From NCBI GenBank assembly GCA_037013685.1, contig CM072894.1, positions 1,366,841 through 1,430,840 on the forward strand: 64,000 bases of DNA. The letters run 5' to 3'. Below are positions 1 to 15,700 of this stretch, in pieces; within the stretch, counting starts at the first letter, position 1, and every line of letters starts with the position of its first letter. The translations under genes were made by a program, and so were the position numbers. The notes under the pieces are model-generated. The model saw only the letters and a list, made by a program, of their open reading frames with translations. It was not told where the DNA came from and searched no databases. Origin of the DNA: Acridotheres tristis. Lineage: Eukaryota > Chordata > Aves > Passeriformes > Sturnidae.

Positions 1-3000
1 AAGGTCAAACCGTTTTGCTTCGGGTCATGTGTTATAGCAACACCAACAATGACGGTACTTTTACTTCAGAAATCTATAGTACTAAAACACATTTCTTTAT
101 GTAAATCTTTGCAAATAAAAGATGGTGAAACAAATATCAAATATCAGTGCCTTGTGCTTCTCAGTTTAGTGTGTGAAGGGGCTAGAACTCAGCCCAAGAG
201 TGAGTTTCTCCAAACAAAGGCTGTTGCTTTTATTGTTTTAAATATGTGGGATATCTGTCTGTGCTACGAATTTTTGAAATTGCCTATATGTCAAGGAATA
301 TCTCTTCCTTTTTTCCTGCTTTTTTTTTTTTTTCTGAAGGAGATAAGTTTTTGTTCTATGTTCAAAGTTATCTTTCTGAATTATGAATGTCTGTTGTTTA
401 CATAGCTCTCTTGCTGAAAGACACCAATCTGCTGCTGGAATGTTCTAAAATAACCTTTTCCCAACTTCTGTGTTAATCAGCTTTTCTACACAATAGAACG
501 TTTAGCAGTATCAAATAATAGTTTCAGACAAGCTTTCACACTGAAAATCCGCTGTTCTGAACGACTAATTAGTAATTTTAATGTTTCATTTGATTTTTTA
601 GCTTATGTATTCTATTTGTGGTAGTATGACACGATGTTTAACACAATTATGCATTTCTGATTGCTTTAAGAACAGGAAAAAATAGTTATATAGCTTCTGT
701 TAAGAAAAAATTGTTTAATTTACTTATTTGGATGTCTTTGGGAAAATGGGGTGACAAGTATTTCCCAGAAAGCTTTCCCATGGGCCAAGCAGTGAGGTCA
801 TCCTCACCCCTGAGATCCAGCTGTATGCAAGTTTTCAATTAATATGTGTTCTCAACATGACTTATTTGTACCCAACTATCATCAGGAAAAAAAAAAGGGA
901 AAAATATATAAATGTAAAGGAGCAACATTACTACAATGAAATTAAAATACTTGATTAAAAGGAGGGTAAACATATGGCTCAAAGCTGATTTGCATTTTTT
1001 TAAGCTGCTTCCTGTCTCATCTGGTTTAATTTCATTGTAATCATGATTTTCCTAATGCAAACCCCAAACAGACTCAAATGTAGGCACAAGTGATACTAGA
1101 CTACGATGCTCTGGATTCCTTCATTATGTCATTGTTGATTACATATTCTTTAGCAAAACAGGGTTTCTTTAGCATTGTATAAGTAGTTCAGATCCATATC
1201 TACGCGTGAATTATTTCTCTCTGATTCCTGATGGATTCAGTCAACTTCAAGTTATTTAAACCTCAATTTTTAAGCAGTACTAAGTGAAATGTTGACTCCT
1301 GCTTATCTCAGTGTTTTTGTTTGTGTGTAAATGCTCAGCTGAGGCTTCTATCTGCATTTTTGCTGGAGTTTGTCAGAAGGAATAGAAAGAGGGTTTTAGC
1401 TTAAGATGTCTTTGGAATAGGGGAGAGAAGGCAGGGGAAGAGACTGAAAGTAGCTGCAGCTAATAATTTTTCTTCAGAAAGGCTTAATTTTGGTCTAGGA
1501 ACATAACTTAATCTCACTCTTGATAGCATTGCTCCTGGGAATTCAAAACTTGATGAGAAAGGCATTATCCCTAGTGCTGTGGGCCAGAAAGAGGAAAATC
1601 TCAGACTCCATCAAAAGGCAATTCTAACATTGTAAAGGAAAATGCTACGACAAAAGCAAACTTTGAGGATTAAATTTATATAATTATGGAGTGTAACAAT
1701 GCAGAACACAGTAATTTCTTTGGCTGCTGACTGTATTGTCTGAGTCTTTGTCATACCAAAGTCCTTTTTTTGCACCTAGCAAAGAACCATTCATGGCAGA
1801 CAGGGAACAAATTGCTGCTTTCACAAGCTTAAAACTCGTGAAGTCATTATGTGAAGAAAGTTCTTGCTAGAAGAACATGTGAAATTGCTATGTGTATGAG
1901 TGAGATATATAGTACTTTTATTATATAAATTAGGATTCTATTGAATGTTAATTTTGGCTGATGTAGGATGATTCAAATTGTTAAAATCAGCTCTGCAGTC
2001 TTGGAGTGTTTATCTCTGGGTGTCATTATCTCAAAGCTGAGAGAATGCCCATCATAGGGATTTCACAAATGGCCACTGTCATTTGATAGCCAAGCATACC
2101 ATTAATTTTTTAAATGTGATAGCTGACAATAACTTAAATATGTAGTGGAAAAAATATGCAGCTGTGATCTACCTGGAAAGAACGTTTCACATTAAAGTTT
2201 CTTTTGGCTTTTCTCTTTGTTGGATGACAGAAGGATGTAATATGCTACAAAGTTTTAAATCATTCATTTCAGAACATTGATAAGCAGAACCACTCCAGAA
2301 TAAATTTGATAACTTCATAAGGAAATTTTAGTTGTGGTTCAAGTTTTTCACTTTGAGAGGTGGAGCTCTTCAGTAGCTCCTAGGTTTTTACACTGTGAGT
2401 AATAGGGCTTTTCATCTTTATTAAAAATGGAGAGGGCACCAGAATAAAAAAATTGAATCAGAGTTTTTATTTTTTTCTGGTCAGTGTCAGTTCTTTTGTG
2501 AACTAAGCTGCTGATCTACAGTGTACTTTAGTCTAACAAAACTTGTATTAGCTAGGAATTCTTAAACCTTGTTTTCTTTCTTTGGTGAAATAAAAAAATA
2601 AAATTGGCAATAGTGTAGATAACTTTCTCCAGCATGAGTTTTGTACCATTTTATACCACAGGAACAGAAATTAAAACTAGCTTTTTCTGGAAGGTGGGCT
2701 CAAGGCAGCTTCAGTATCCAGCCTTACTTTGTATCTTAATGACGGGTGGAGTGATTCCAGTGCAAGTGATTGCTGTAGCCTAATTAGCTACATTTTATCT
2801 TCCTGGCCAAAAACCAACTTGGTGTCGCAATGATGGTGTGCATGAACCTACCATGTGAATAGTAGGCATAATTTTAAAAAGTCAAAACTCACTTAACTCT
2901 CAACATGAAGCAAGCTCCTAATCATAGAAGGGACTAAAGAGTAATAAAAATCTGACATTGTGTTGCTGGCTGTCTGCATTATTTTTGACTCAGGCATGCT

Positions 3001-3650
3001 GTAATGATCTTTGACATTGTTTTTCAAGCTTTTTTTAACAGTTTTTTTCCAAATGTTTTTTAACAGTTTAATTTTTATAATCCTTGCCCCTGTTCTCCTA
3101 TCTTCTAGCCAGTACTGTGATTTCAGTTAATAGTTCAGTCATTTATATTTTTGCTCACCTGCTGTTTCACAATGTGTAAAGATAATTTGTGCATATTCAC
3201 AGCGAATTCCCTGGAAAAAAAAATATATTGACTACAAAGAAGAGCTTTCTTTTGTCTAAATAGCAAGCTTCAATCCAGGCTTTGAACTGAAGTTACTGTG
3301 AAGTTACCATTGACTGCTCAAACTTGTAATTTTCCCTTAGAAGTTCTTTTGTGAAAGAGCTGATAGAGGACTAAAAGCACCCCAGCCCTATTTATTACTG
3401 TGTGCTGACTTCCAGCTGTTTTTTCTGTGCTATTGGTTTATTCATTTTTACAACTGCCTTAAGAGCCCACGTAGCCACTTGGATGCTGGAATTTGGCTCA
3501 GCCTGATGTGACCTTTGTGCATTATTCTGTGTTTTGCATGGAATTCTTTGTCTCTTCACTCTTTTAGTCTGGAAGCCCCTTATATGCCTTCAGACCTTCT
3601 GTTATTTACCTCCTAATTCTACATTTCAGGCCTGAGTAGCAATTTTTATC

Positions 3651-3725
3651 ACACAATCACAGAACGGTTTGGGTTGGAAGGGACTTGAAGGATCATGTAG
3701 TTCCAACCCCCTGCCATGGGGTAGC
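3651..3725 (-). mobile_element. CR1 LINE 3' tail fragment
   Basis: The text 'aatcacagaacggtttgggt' followed by 'tggaagggacttgaag' and 'gttccaaccccctgccatgg' is the CR1 3' end in reverse orientation. It is the only clear CR1 in the first 19 kb. Confidence 0.85.
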
Positions 3726-6694
3726 AATTCATCTGGGAAGGTTTTCTGTGCCAGACTTTTTGCATGGAGAGTGACCTTAAGGACAGTTTCTCCTTTCTAC
3801 TTGTTCCTTTTGACTTTCATCTTCATCTTTCAAAATATTAGTAGCCTTATAACTGAGAGGTAAGAGGAATTACTGATTTTATTTTCTAACTGTTTTGAAC
3901 ATTTTTCTATTGTAGTCGATATGTCTATGACAAACTTGTTACTATATGATCCCATTGTCTTGGTCCTTTACCATTGCTCTGATTTTGATAAGTGGGTTTG
4001 GGGGTTTTTTGTTGGTTTTTTTTTTTTTTTTCTGTTTGTTACTTTTATTTGTTCCCCCTCAATGTCCTGTATGCACCCTTAGGGGAAGGGGAGTTTCCTT
4101 AATATGTTTAATAACATGTAACACTATGGAGCATGGTACAGAACTGACTATGCTTTAGATAATGGATAAAAATGAAATACAGGTGTGGTTTTGTACCTGG
4201 TTCTGAGTAAGTGAATGTGTTTGTGAGCCTGTGTAGAAAATGTGAATGAAATGTCAATGCCAGCACCATTGTGCATGAAGATGTGAGTCATGCAGCCCTA
4301 CTGAAAAGCAGGAATTCAGAGTCTTAGCTAAAATTTGTAAGCATGGTGGGTTTGCCAAATTAGGAGATGAGAATAAGATGTCAGCTTTGCTGTCCCATTC
4401 ATAGCAACAGTGTTACTTGCTCATGAATTTTTTTTTCCCCTTCAAAGGGCCACTGAAATGTACTAGCACATTATATTCAAAGTTCAGTCTTGATTTTGAT
4501 CCTGATCAAAGGGATACACTTCAAGTATTTTGACATGTAATCCTTTTTCCTGACTTTGATCATTTCAGATTGAGGTACAAGTAACCACTTCCACTACCTG
4601 TGTTAGCCAAGAATGAAAAGCATCTTATCTGCAGATAATGGATGCTGCTGCTTGGAACTTCATTCCCACGATATTTTAGTGTAAAAGATGTCTGTCTCTC
4701 TTTCCTTTTGCCAACATTTGTCAGCACTGCTGCACTGTGTTGTGAGGAGGGGAAAAAACACTCCAAAAAATCTATTAAAAAATAATATGGAGGAAACAGA
4801 TATGAAACCGTCAGGGGGTGCATGTGAATTCTATGCAGTACCATGTGAATTAGTCTCTAGGGAGTAATAGACAGTTAAAACAAACAGGCACTTTATTGTC
4901 ATGATATAAAATTTCTGATGAGGTGGTATCATTAGACAGATCATTACAAACTTTTTCTTCTTGTGTCATAAAACAGAACTGGTGCTTACTGGGGCTGATA
5001 TCCTGCACAATAAACTGTGAAAGAGGAATTTATGGAGGCAGCAGAAGCCACTTAAATGTTACTTGGTGGTGTTGAGTGCTCTAGACTGACTCCAGAAATG
5101 AGTGAGCAGAGGTGGGAGCCAAGAGGGTTCTAAACCTGCTCTGGTGCTGATGTGCTGTTGCCACCAGGTTACTTGAGAAGGAAGTTGCTGCAGCTGTGCC
5201 AATGTGTTGGCCCCAAAGCTATATGGGTGAAACTGTTAGCCAAATTACTTATCTGGTGTATCACTCTATAAATTTAGGAGCAATAAATGCTGGGGAAAGA
5301 CATTTCCTGACTTTTTCTCCCTTTTTAGTGTGTCTTTAAAAATTCACAAGAGCTGATTTATACACATTTCTGTCAAGAAACGTGGTGTGTAGGGTTAAAT
5401 GCATTAAAATAGTACAATTTTATAGCCATCAAATAGCATCCGTTTAATCTGAATTTTTTTGTTTTAATTTTATCTTGCCCTGTATTTCTTCACCTTCCTT
5501 GGACAATGTTATTAAGCTTCTATTAAGAAGCAACTCCTTCAGTGAGGAGCTAGTATTTTTTCAAAGAAATATTGGGAAGTGTGGAGAAAGAGATTAAGTT
5601 GACAAAACTAAGGAATCCCCCACTACTCAAATTTCCATCACAGCAGTGAGCCATTGCCTTCAACTGCTCATCTGTTTTTCTGGTTGTTGGCCTTCCTCCT
5701 GGCCAAATGATGGAAAATGGCATTTTTCCTTTGTTGGCCATCAGCTTTTCCTACCCACTGCCCTGCCTTGGTCTCTCACTGTCCCTGATCAAGCCCTGCT
5801 CTTCCTCTGGAGCTGGATCTCTTGGGAGGGAGATCCTAAGGAGAAAATTTCCTCTCTTGCACTCTGGCTAATGAGTGTCACTTGAGCTGATGGGAGGGAC
5901 ACCAGTGGCCATGGATCACTGTCAGTGCAGGTGAAAAGCGTCTGGCAAAGCTGGAATAGCTGCCTGGTGCCCCTCTCGTGGGTTATATCTCAGTTTTGCT
6001 CCTGCTCCAGGATGGGAGCTGAAAGAGCTCAATGGCTTTGTGGAGCACATCAGTCCCTGCATAATGCACATAATGCTGAGAGAGTTTTGTGGGACTGGGG
6101 CTACTCTTTTTGTGTTTTATGGATGGCAGGACTGAAAAAGAAACAAATGCCAGCAGGTAATGTTGTTTCCCAAACAGTCCAAGTGTGAAATGTGTGGGCT
6201 CCATTTATCATCATCCCAGCTGAGTCCCTTTGGAGACTGACCTGCTTGCGTTTGCCCATTTTGATTTTCTTTTTTTTTGGTTTGTTTGTTTTCCTTGACT
6301 AAACGTTGGAACAAACATTGGTGAATCTGCTTTTGTAAGCATGCAAAAATGATAGATTGCTTTATTTGTTCAAGAAAGTCTTTTGTAGGAATGTTTTAAT
6401 TGTAATTAATAAGGGAAGGGGGGAGGAGGGCTATAATTTGTTGTGTCCTTTGTAAGCAAAAATTGCCTTGATACCAACCATGAAGGCAATATATGTGAAA
6501 AACAACTTTGTAATTTTAGAGGACAGCAATTATGGGATTTGTTTTTACATACAGCTATATTAGAGGCCCATCCTTCTTGTTTCAGAGGATGTTTGTTTTA
6601 GAAGGCTGCAGAAATGAATTTACCTCAGGTTTACTCTATCACTAACGAGGTATAGGAAAGACACAGTGTTTGGTACAGTTTGAGGATCCTCAAC

Positions 6695-6760
6695 GCTTTG
6701 GCAGATCAGATGATTTATTAGATATATCAGATGATATATTTCTGCTTTGGCAGATCAGAT
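6695..6760. repeat. 17-bp direct repeat at 49-bp spacing
   Basis: The unit gctttggcagatcagat occurs at 6695-6711 and 6744-6760. The sequence between is AT-rich with further cagatga echoes, suggesting an old local duplication. Confidence 0.8.
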
Positions 6761-9700
6761 TTCTCGTCCCCCTTTGCCGAGTTGTTATTTGGGGGGCTCT
6801 TAACCACGGTGGGATTTCCTTTCCTCCAACCTCCTTGGTGTCACTTCAGCCACTGCCATGCAGCTGCACTTGCTGCTTCCTCAATGGAGGCAGAAGACAG
6901 CACTTCAATGCCTTCCTTTCACGTGGTTTCTCCTTTCCTTTGAGAGCCTCTTGGAGAGAAAATAAAACAGACAATGCTTGCCTTCAGCTCTGATCTTTTT
7001 GGTATTTGTTAGCAGCTTTCAGTAGCAGTACAAAGCTGAATGAGCCTGCCTTTGGAAAGGTACCTTGATGGATACCAAGAATTTTTTCTAGATGCTTTCA
7101 AGAGGTAACTAATTATTTAATTTTTCTCAAATAAAAATTTAAGTGCTTTGTTTCTCTTAAAACCTACATGACCTTCTCCAAGATTACTTATGTTAAACAT
7201 TCTGGCACTTAAAAGCTGAAGCTGTTACCTGACACTACAGGAGAATTTCAGTATCCTTAAAATAGCCCAAGGAAGGAGATGCTTTAATTCCTTTGACCTG
7301 CAACATTTTAGTGGCATTTTCTGTTGTGCAGAAGCACTGATCCATTCCTTCAAAGCTGTCTGTGGCAACTTGTGCATGCAAGGGTGGAAAGGATGGGCCG
7401 TGATGAGTGCTGTAAAACTGGAGGGAGCGGAGAGAGATGCCTGAAAAATTCAAAGTGCTTTATTAATCCCCCTTTCCATCATTTCTGGGAGGGAGGGAAA
7501 AGCAGCTCTTTCAAGCTTGGCTAGGCTTAGAATTAGCTGCTGGCTTCCTCTCATTGTGTGCACACCTTCGTGGTACTGCTGCTGGCTTGTGAGGAGCTGC
7601 AGCTCCTGAGCAGCCAGGCTATTCCTGTGTGCAGAGGGCATCATTTCACCTCACCTTTACAGATATATTGCTTTGGCTTTGGCAGCTGAGAGGAAGGTCT
7701 CAATGTTACCTCTAATCAGTCGTTTTTGTTGTTGTTCTTGTTTTCTCTAGTAAAACTTGTTTAATGTCAGCTGCAACTTGCTTTGAATGCCTCCATGTCA
7801 TTGCTCAAGAAATGAAAGTTGGAGGGGGATGTGTGTTTGGTTTTTGTAAATTTTACTTTGCTTTTGTGAAACAAGAAATTGATTGGAAAAAATATCTTTA
7901 CAACTTATTCTCAGTGTATATGAAAATACCTTAAGCTTTTGGATGACCTGACTCATAGCTATCTAAATGTAGCAAGGATGTAGCTTGGGAGGCTGAAGGT
8001 TTTTCTAAGTATTTCTCAGTTTTGCATATTTATATTTATGTTGGTGTATGAAGCATTTGATCCTTTATTCATAGCAACACCAGGAGAGATTTCAATGCAC
8101 TTGACTTATCAGTGTCTCTGAAGGAGTTGGGGCACATTCCAAAATATTATTGAAGAATGTTTGGTTAAAAAAAATCCTTTCCCAGCTCTTTCAGAGCTAT
8201 CCAAATTTTCAGTTTAAGGATGACAACTTGAACATTTGGATCCCGTTTAAAAGGGGAAGGGAACCTATTAAGGTCCACAAGCTGCTGCTAACCTCCACCT
8301 GTTATGTTCTATTCCCTTTCCCACAAAAGCAAAATTGCTTCATACACTGTGGAGTTGTGCTGCCAGAGATCAGTTCAGATATCAGCTCACTCAGGCTCTC
8401 ATCCACAGGTGATGGTTATTCCCTGAGCTCTGGGGTGGTTCTTCTCTGCCAGAATGCACTACAGGTACAGACTCTGCCTTGTTCCTGCACCTTGAGCTCC
8501 TGGGCCATCAGTGTTTTGCCAGAGGTAGCTTTGTATGGAGGATAAATCTCACTTTTGCTGACTGAAGTTAAAGGGGTTATATGCCCAACATCTAGTGCAA
8601 GAGACAAATTGTCTTTTTAAAATCCCTCAGTTTGGGTTTCACTGTGACACAAAGATTTGTTCATCATTTGCTCTCCATTTACAACTCACATCCTTTGTAT
8701 TGCAGAATGAGTCAACACTTTTCTGCATTTTTTGGAACAATATAAAGACAGGTTGTAAAGAGAAATTTCTGTTAATGAAAACAGACTTAAAATTCTCAGA
8801 AGGGGTTTATTTCTATGATACTTAGCCTGTCCTGTGGGAAAGCAAAAGCCTTTTTTAAAATTTATTGTCCTGAATATTTCTGTTAATAAAATAAGGAATG
8901 AAACAAGAAGCAATATTATAGTTATCACTGGCTTTGTAAAGGTATATCTTGCTAAGTGTAGTGAAAGAAATGGCTCAGATTCACTTCTCTCCATTTTACT
9001 GAAGGGCTGGCTGCTGTTTGAGGAGGTACCATGAAGTTATGGGTTTGAAGGTAGGAGATGAAAGCAAGGGACAGAATAAAGCCCCAGCTCTGCCATGTGT
9101 GTCAGCATTCCTCAGGGCCCCTTGGATGGATGCCTGAGAGCCCAGCCTGCTGCACATCACTCTGCTGGAATGGGCTCATGGAGGAACATTTCTGCAGGAA
9201 TAAGGGACCATGTAGCTGTGCTCAGGTTTATGCCTGTGGCTGCTCAATCTGATGTATTTCCTGTGGGAGCACACAGGTGTTGGTATCCTGAAGAAAAAAG
9301 GTAACTGGCAATGCTGCCATGATCAGTGTTCCCTTGTTGGGTGCTTACAAGAGCACTATTTTCCAGAGTGGCAGATCTGCACCATCTAGTTGGAATTTGT
9401 TAATTATAGATAGTGTGACATGTTACAGCTGCTACAGTCAGTTTTTGCAGTTGACTGCTTTGCATTGTTAAGAAAAGTTTTTTTGCCCTTTCACAGAGTT
9501 GGGTGTTGCTTTTGCATGCAAAACACTTACCTATTGTAACAGGAAAACTGCTTTTCTTAAATTACCAGCTCCTCTTTCTGTTGTTACCATATGACAGATC
9601 TTGAGCTGTATCAGGCTCAATCCCAAATATAACTTCATGTTTGCCCTAAAATCAAGAAAAATCTAAAGGAATAATGTTAGATGTTATATTTAAATGGATT

Positions 9701-12700
9701 AAGGATCTCCATCTCTACTGAAAACATCACACTGATCCCTTTTGCTTGCTTTTACATTTTTAATGGCTATGTTAATATTGCTGTGCTGTAACTTTGAAAA
9801 TATAGAGGACTTAAAATGTCAAGCAACTGAGGCAATATTCTTAAAAATAACGTTTAGGAGGGTACTTGTCCACTTCTGTTGCTCTAAGGAGAGATGTTGG
9901 AAAAACTAGTCTATGATAAAACAAAAGGCTAAATTTTTTTCGTCTGTAGATATGTCACCCTGTTATTCTGTTTGGCTGCATGCAATATATGTTGTTTGTT
10001 CACATGGAGTTTTTTATTTGGGTTGGCTTTTTTGGCCAAGTGATTCCTGAACTATCACTGAGTAACTTACTGAAACAGTGCTATTTTGGAAAAGAACTCA
10101 CTCGGTTATAGCTGGACTTTTTCTTCTTTTTTCCTTCTGGTAGTGATTGACATGGTATTTCACAGGATATATGAGGACCTGAGCACCATATTCACTAGAA
10201 AAATTGATAAGTAATTTCTTCATCAGGTGGGTGCACTTCAGGGAGGTACTTCAGAAAAGTTGTCACTGGTACTGGGGGGAGCTACAGTTAGATCTATTGG
10301 CAATGCCAGTGAAAGGATAAATTGGAAAAGAAGGTTGATAAGAAAAGAGTACAATGCCATTTTGTGCTGTAGAATTAAAACATGCTTGGCAGAACATTAA
10401 TATTTTCCAATGTCTTTTCACCATTACTACCAGTGGGAGATGTGCTGCTGGGTCCACAAATTTCAGATTTGTCTGGTTTGGGTTTTGTTCTGGTGAGGTT
10501 TTTCATTTGTACTCCGAGACAGAGATGTCACTGCAAAGAGACGTTTTTGATGCTCCCTTCAGAGGAGCTGGGTCCAGCAGGGTTGCTGCTCTGAGGTTTC
10601 ACAGGTGCAGAACACAAGGTCCAGAGCCAAAGCACCTCATGGGCTACACTACAGCCACACCGAGTCTGGCTCTGCCCTCTCTTGTCCAGCAATCATTGCT
10701 CTAGAGCTGGGTAAATAGATTTTCCTTTAGGCTTGGTCAGGTCAAAACAGTTCACTTCCATTTTGAATGCAGGAATTTGACTCTGCTTCCCAAAGCTGGC
10801 AAATATTTCTGTATTTGACTACAAAGCTGTCAAGATGGAAGGAAGGCATTTTGTTGTTATGGTTTGATAGTTAGTCTGCATTCTGTCCCTGGTGTAGGAA
10901 AGAAGGGTTGCTGGAGGTCAGAGTCAACTGATTTAGCAAGAGATGCTAAAATGGTATTGAGAACAGAATAAAAATATGCTGTCTTTTGGCATAATGTCAG
11001 TCAGTCCAGATTTTACAAGGTTCAGAGAAATGTTATTAGAGATCAGCAACTTTTTTTCCTTAAAGCAATTATTTCCAGAAATTGAGAGACCTCGTAGTCC
11101 TGACATGATTGAAAAAAGAAATTATCTGAATACTGAGAAAATACACTGGCATCTTCTAGTGCACTCTACAAGCTTTTGCACAATTATAATAAGGTAAAAG
11201 CCTCAGGTCAAGAATAGCTTTGCAAAGCATTAAGCTAAACACATATGTATTTGCCTGTTTTTGACTGTAGGATTAGTGATTTGTTGCTTTGTGGAACTCT
11301 ACCCTGAGCTCTTAATTAAGCTTACCAGTCACAAGTGCACTTCAGGTGATCCAGATGACCTTTAAAGGGCCTGCAGCAGATGGTGCAAAGTCTGTATTCC
11401 GTGCACTATTCTGCTGTTTTGTCTGTTAAATAAGTATCTAATTACTCCCAGTCTTATCTTATTTCAACACAGTGTCACTAAATTACTTACATGGTTGTAA
11501 GTAAGGTAATCCGTTGCCAATCCGATAAGCTTTCAGCTTGACTTTTTGGGAAGTAAACTTGCACCTGATGAGGATTTTCTTTCAAGCAGACAAGAGCATC
11601 TTCCAGTAGTTTTCCAGAGGCTCTTAATAAGATCATTCCCTGTCTTTCCCACATAGCTTTTCTTTAGCTATTCTAAATAAATTCCTGTGACAAATTTGGA
11701 GTGTGTTTTTTCTCGCTAAAATTTCTTTCTTGAGGGCAAAATGGATTCTATTTGTGATGTTTTGCATTGTGATGGGCAAGAAGAGGTGAGCACTTCTGAA
11801 ATCAAAGTGTCAACTCTTTGCATTTGTGGGCACCACACGATTAGTCTGTTATTTTTTTGAACTGCACAAAGGCAGGTGGTTGAGGCAATTTCTTCTTCAA
11901 TATTGTCTTGGTGAGATCTAAGGTGTGAAAACAGGTTATTTCTGGAGAGAGATTTTTTTTTTTTCCCTCATTATGGCTTTGTCTCACTAATTGAGGTGCT
12001 ATGTGAGAAGCTTGGCAATAATGGGGAGGCTCTCCCTCATCCCAGCCTTCCTGCAATCATCCTCTCTTCCTGGCCAATGTGTGCCATTGAAGAAAAAACA
12101 GAAAATGCATTGTTTATATGCAGTCATGTATTGAAAAAAGGGGAGGTATCCTGTGATTACAAACACCACGATTTCTGCTCTCCAAATAGTATTTGCTCTC
12201 TAGTTATGGCCTCAAAATATATTCTGGCTGTCACTGTCGTGAGCCCCTGTGCAAGCTGCTGGTCCTGCAGGAATCAGTGGAGGTCTGCAGGCATGGCTTA
12301 CACTGAGCTCAGGGCAGGATCAGGCTCTGTAACATTGCCCACACACCTTTACCTCAGTGGCTTTTCTATAGTCACAGTATTGAGTGGAAAAGACACTTGG
12401 GAGAAGCATATCCATCTCAGTACTCAACGGGTGTTTTATTTTTTTATGTCATTAATATGCTTCATAATTGCAAGATACAAGCTGGTTTGATATAGATTAG
12501 TCAGCAGATCTTAAGGCCAGTAAATATAGATTTTTTTTTTCTTTGCTGTCTTCCTTTTTTTCTTTGTATGAATTTGTTTCAACAGAAACAGCCATTCAAT
12601 TAAAATGGTGTGAAAGGCACCAGTCAGAACTCAATATGAGCTCTGACAGATGTGCTGGGCTGAGCCTCCCTGCTGTGCACAAGCAGAAAGGGACTACCCA

Positions 12701-15700
12701 GAAGAGCAAGAGCTGCAGAGTCATTTCTCCCATGATTTCCACCCCGAGCAACAGGAGGTGATCTGTTTTGTTTGAATGAAAGGTTCAGACTAGTGTTATT
12801 GGGGATGTCAAATGAGCTAAAATAATGCTGCCTTTTCTCCTTGGAGCTATATAGATGTAGCCAGTGAAGGGAAACGTCTCGTGTTCCTGTAGTTTTTAGT
12901 CATTGTCCTTAATCAAATTCTCAGAACAAAACACAGGAAAAGACAAGCTCACAGACAGCCTAACAACCTCTTTGACTTTAGTCTCTGAGTTCCCATAAAT
13001 AGTTTACAAACTAATTGTCTTTAAAAGAGAAAACCCTGTTACTAAGGGCAAGATGTTGACTGCTTTTCTGGTAAATATGCAATTTAATCTAATAGCACTG
13101 TTCCTAGCTGTTAATATCCATGGATGACCTGTTTGGCATGAGCTTCTGAGAGCAGAGCTGTCCTATTAACCTGCCAGGATATCTGTTAGACTCATTCTGA
13201 GAGCCATTTGGAAGAGCTTGAAGGAGATCTTTGTAAATATCATAGTAGGATGCCGGGGAAGTATTACCAGGAGCATACTTGCTGTTTTAATTTTGTGATC
13301 AATTGTTAAAAAGGTCGTTTATGTTTTTGCATTAGAAATCATACTAAGCTAAATAACAACATTTTGCCTCCCAGTTGATAATTTCTGTCAAGCTGGATAA
13401 AAGCTTCAGCTGCAGACTTGGAGTTTTATCTCTTTCTATGGGTTGAAAATCCTGAAGTATTTTCTTTTTTCTCCCCTGAAATATTATCCTTTCCTGACTT
13501 TGCATGTCTGCTGTGGCTCTCCATTTCTTTGGTCACTCTTTTTCATACAGTTTTGCCCTTGTACTTTATCATGCTCAATACCTATCAGATACAGATATTT
13601 CTCTAATTCCCTCTCCTACCTTGCTGAAGTTGACCTGGTTTTAATACCTGTGAAATAATTAGATCCTATTGTTCAAAGAGATGTTGTTGTATACAGCGAT
13701 AATTTTTGGAGCTTGAACTGAAGCGAGTGTATAATTTAATTTTCTATTTAGGATTGCCACTACAGGGTGTTAAATTGCTGCTGCTGTAAGTGGAGCTGCA
13801 CCAAATGCAGTAATGAATTTAACAGCCATATATGCACTATAGTAAACCATAACAATTCAATTTAAGATTTTGTCTCAGGAAACACTGAGTGGTTTTATTA
13901 AAAAGCATTCACAATTCACAGCAGCACACTATCCTGTCTTTATGTATGAATCCAAGAATTAGACAAGTGCTTTTATACATGAATTTAGGGACTTATTGGC
14001 AACTACAAGAACTCTTTTATTTCTACAGTAAAACTTGAGAGCCAAGTAGTGTAAGTAAGCTTTTTTTTTTGCTCTGAAATATTTTCCAACTGTGGAAGCA
14101 GCATGACTTCAAAATATCACTTGCTCAGGTGGTTTTTTTCAGGCAATGCATACTGAAATGATCACCATGTACATTTGTCAATAGGCCTTTATTTTATTTA
14201 ATTCTTTTCTAGTTGTCTCAGGCTTTGAGCAAAAGTTAGAATATTCAAGTACTTAACCCATTTGTTCATGGCTTCTCTAGAGACTCACTAAATAACTGAA
14301 AGAAATATGCATGAATTGAAATTGAAGAGTCTGTATGATCCTAAAAAGAAGTCCACATGAGTTGAAAATTGTGGAAAAAGCCTTGTTCTTCTCAGCAGAA
14401 GCCATATTTTAGACTTGGAGATGATTTTGTTCTTTTTTTTTTAGGTCAAGTTTTGTATTCACAATTCCTGTGGTAGACAATCTTGATACTTTTATATATC
14501 TGAGCTCTTTGTCAGTGATCACATAGTGATTATTTCATAAATGAATTGAAATATAGTCGTAGGCACATCCAAACCATAGCCTTAGTCACAAATATTAGTA
14601 CCCATTTCACAGGGTAAGAAGGGAGATATACTTTAAATAGTGTGTGTCTACAATGACAGAGAATTTATAATTTGGGAATAACAGAATTTGTGCTTTCTGG
14701 TAAAAACCAAGCCTTTAATTTTCAGCTTGCTGATAAACTCAGCAGAAGGTAAGGGACCAGTATCAGAATTTTTGCAGAAGAATCCTTGTGACTCAGAATA
14801 TGCTTGGCATTGATTTGTTTTTTGCACAACTGTTTTTTGCACTATGCTTTTCACTCCTGTTGTGCAGAAAGGAGTAGCTCTAATGTGCTCAGGAGAGAAT
14901 TCCCAGGTGTAAACCCCATTTGTTTGTCACTCCTGTTCCCACAACTCACAACAATCACAGTTACTATGTTATCGAATCTTTTAAGAGGAGATGTCATATA
15001 TTTTTTTCTAGTAATGACTCCACAACCAATGTGAAAATCTCCTTCAGTAGAGTGAGGGAACTGACCAGCCAGAAAGGTTTTTATAGCTTTGCCAAATTAT
15101 ACTGCTCTTGTAGGGACAGCTAATGCTAAGGGATTCTTGCTGACAATGACAGGCCACTTTAGCCAAAAACATGGACATTACCTGAATACCATCAAAGTTA
15201 TTATTGTAAGATATTCCTATGTTAGCTAATCAACATTTTGGCCACAAAAAAAATAACTGTTTTAGTGAAAAGTGTGTTCTATAACAAAAATAAGGGTTAA
15301 GTCTAGATTTCCTTCTGAGATAAAAGGTTAGTGAACTCCCCTGGTTTATACTGGTGCAGGTACTGTAATAGCTTAGAGCAGCAGTAGAATGCAACAAGGT
15401 CTAAGTGAAATTTATCCAAGACTGGGATAGTGGTTTTTTGGTGGCTTTTTTTTTTTTTTTTGTCTGGGGCACTTTTTGAGCTTGGCCACGTTTCATAGGG
15501 AGACTGAAGGCCTCAGAAGGCTCAATCAGGATAAAAGGCTGAGAAATCACACAGGCTTTCATGTTTTCTTACTATTTTCTCTGCCAGTGGTCACCTTGGG
15601 CAGGTCCTGGGGCTGCCTGTGTGCTTTTGCAGCATCCTCAGCAATGTTCAAGAGTAACAGTCTGTCCTCTTCATGTTTCTTCTTAAAATGAGAACGTTTA

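Noticed and set aside
11996..12490. Open frame of 164 codons in the AT-rich intergenic region
   Set aside because: The translation has no recognised family and no splice or poly(A) context. Chance length is plausible in this much sequence.
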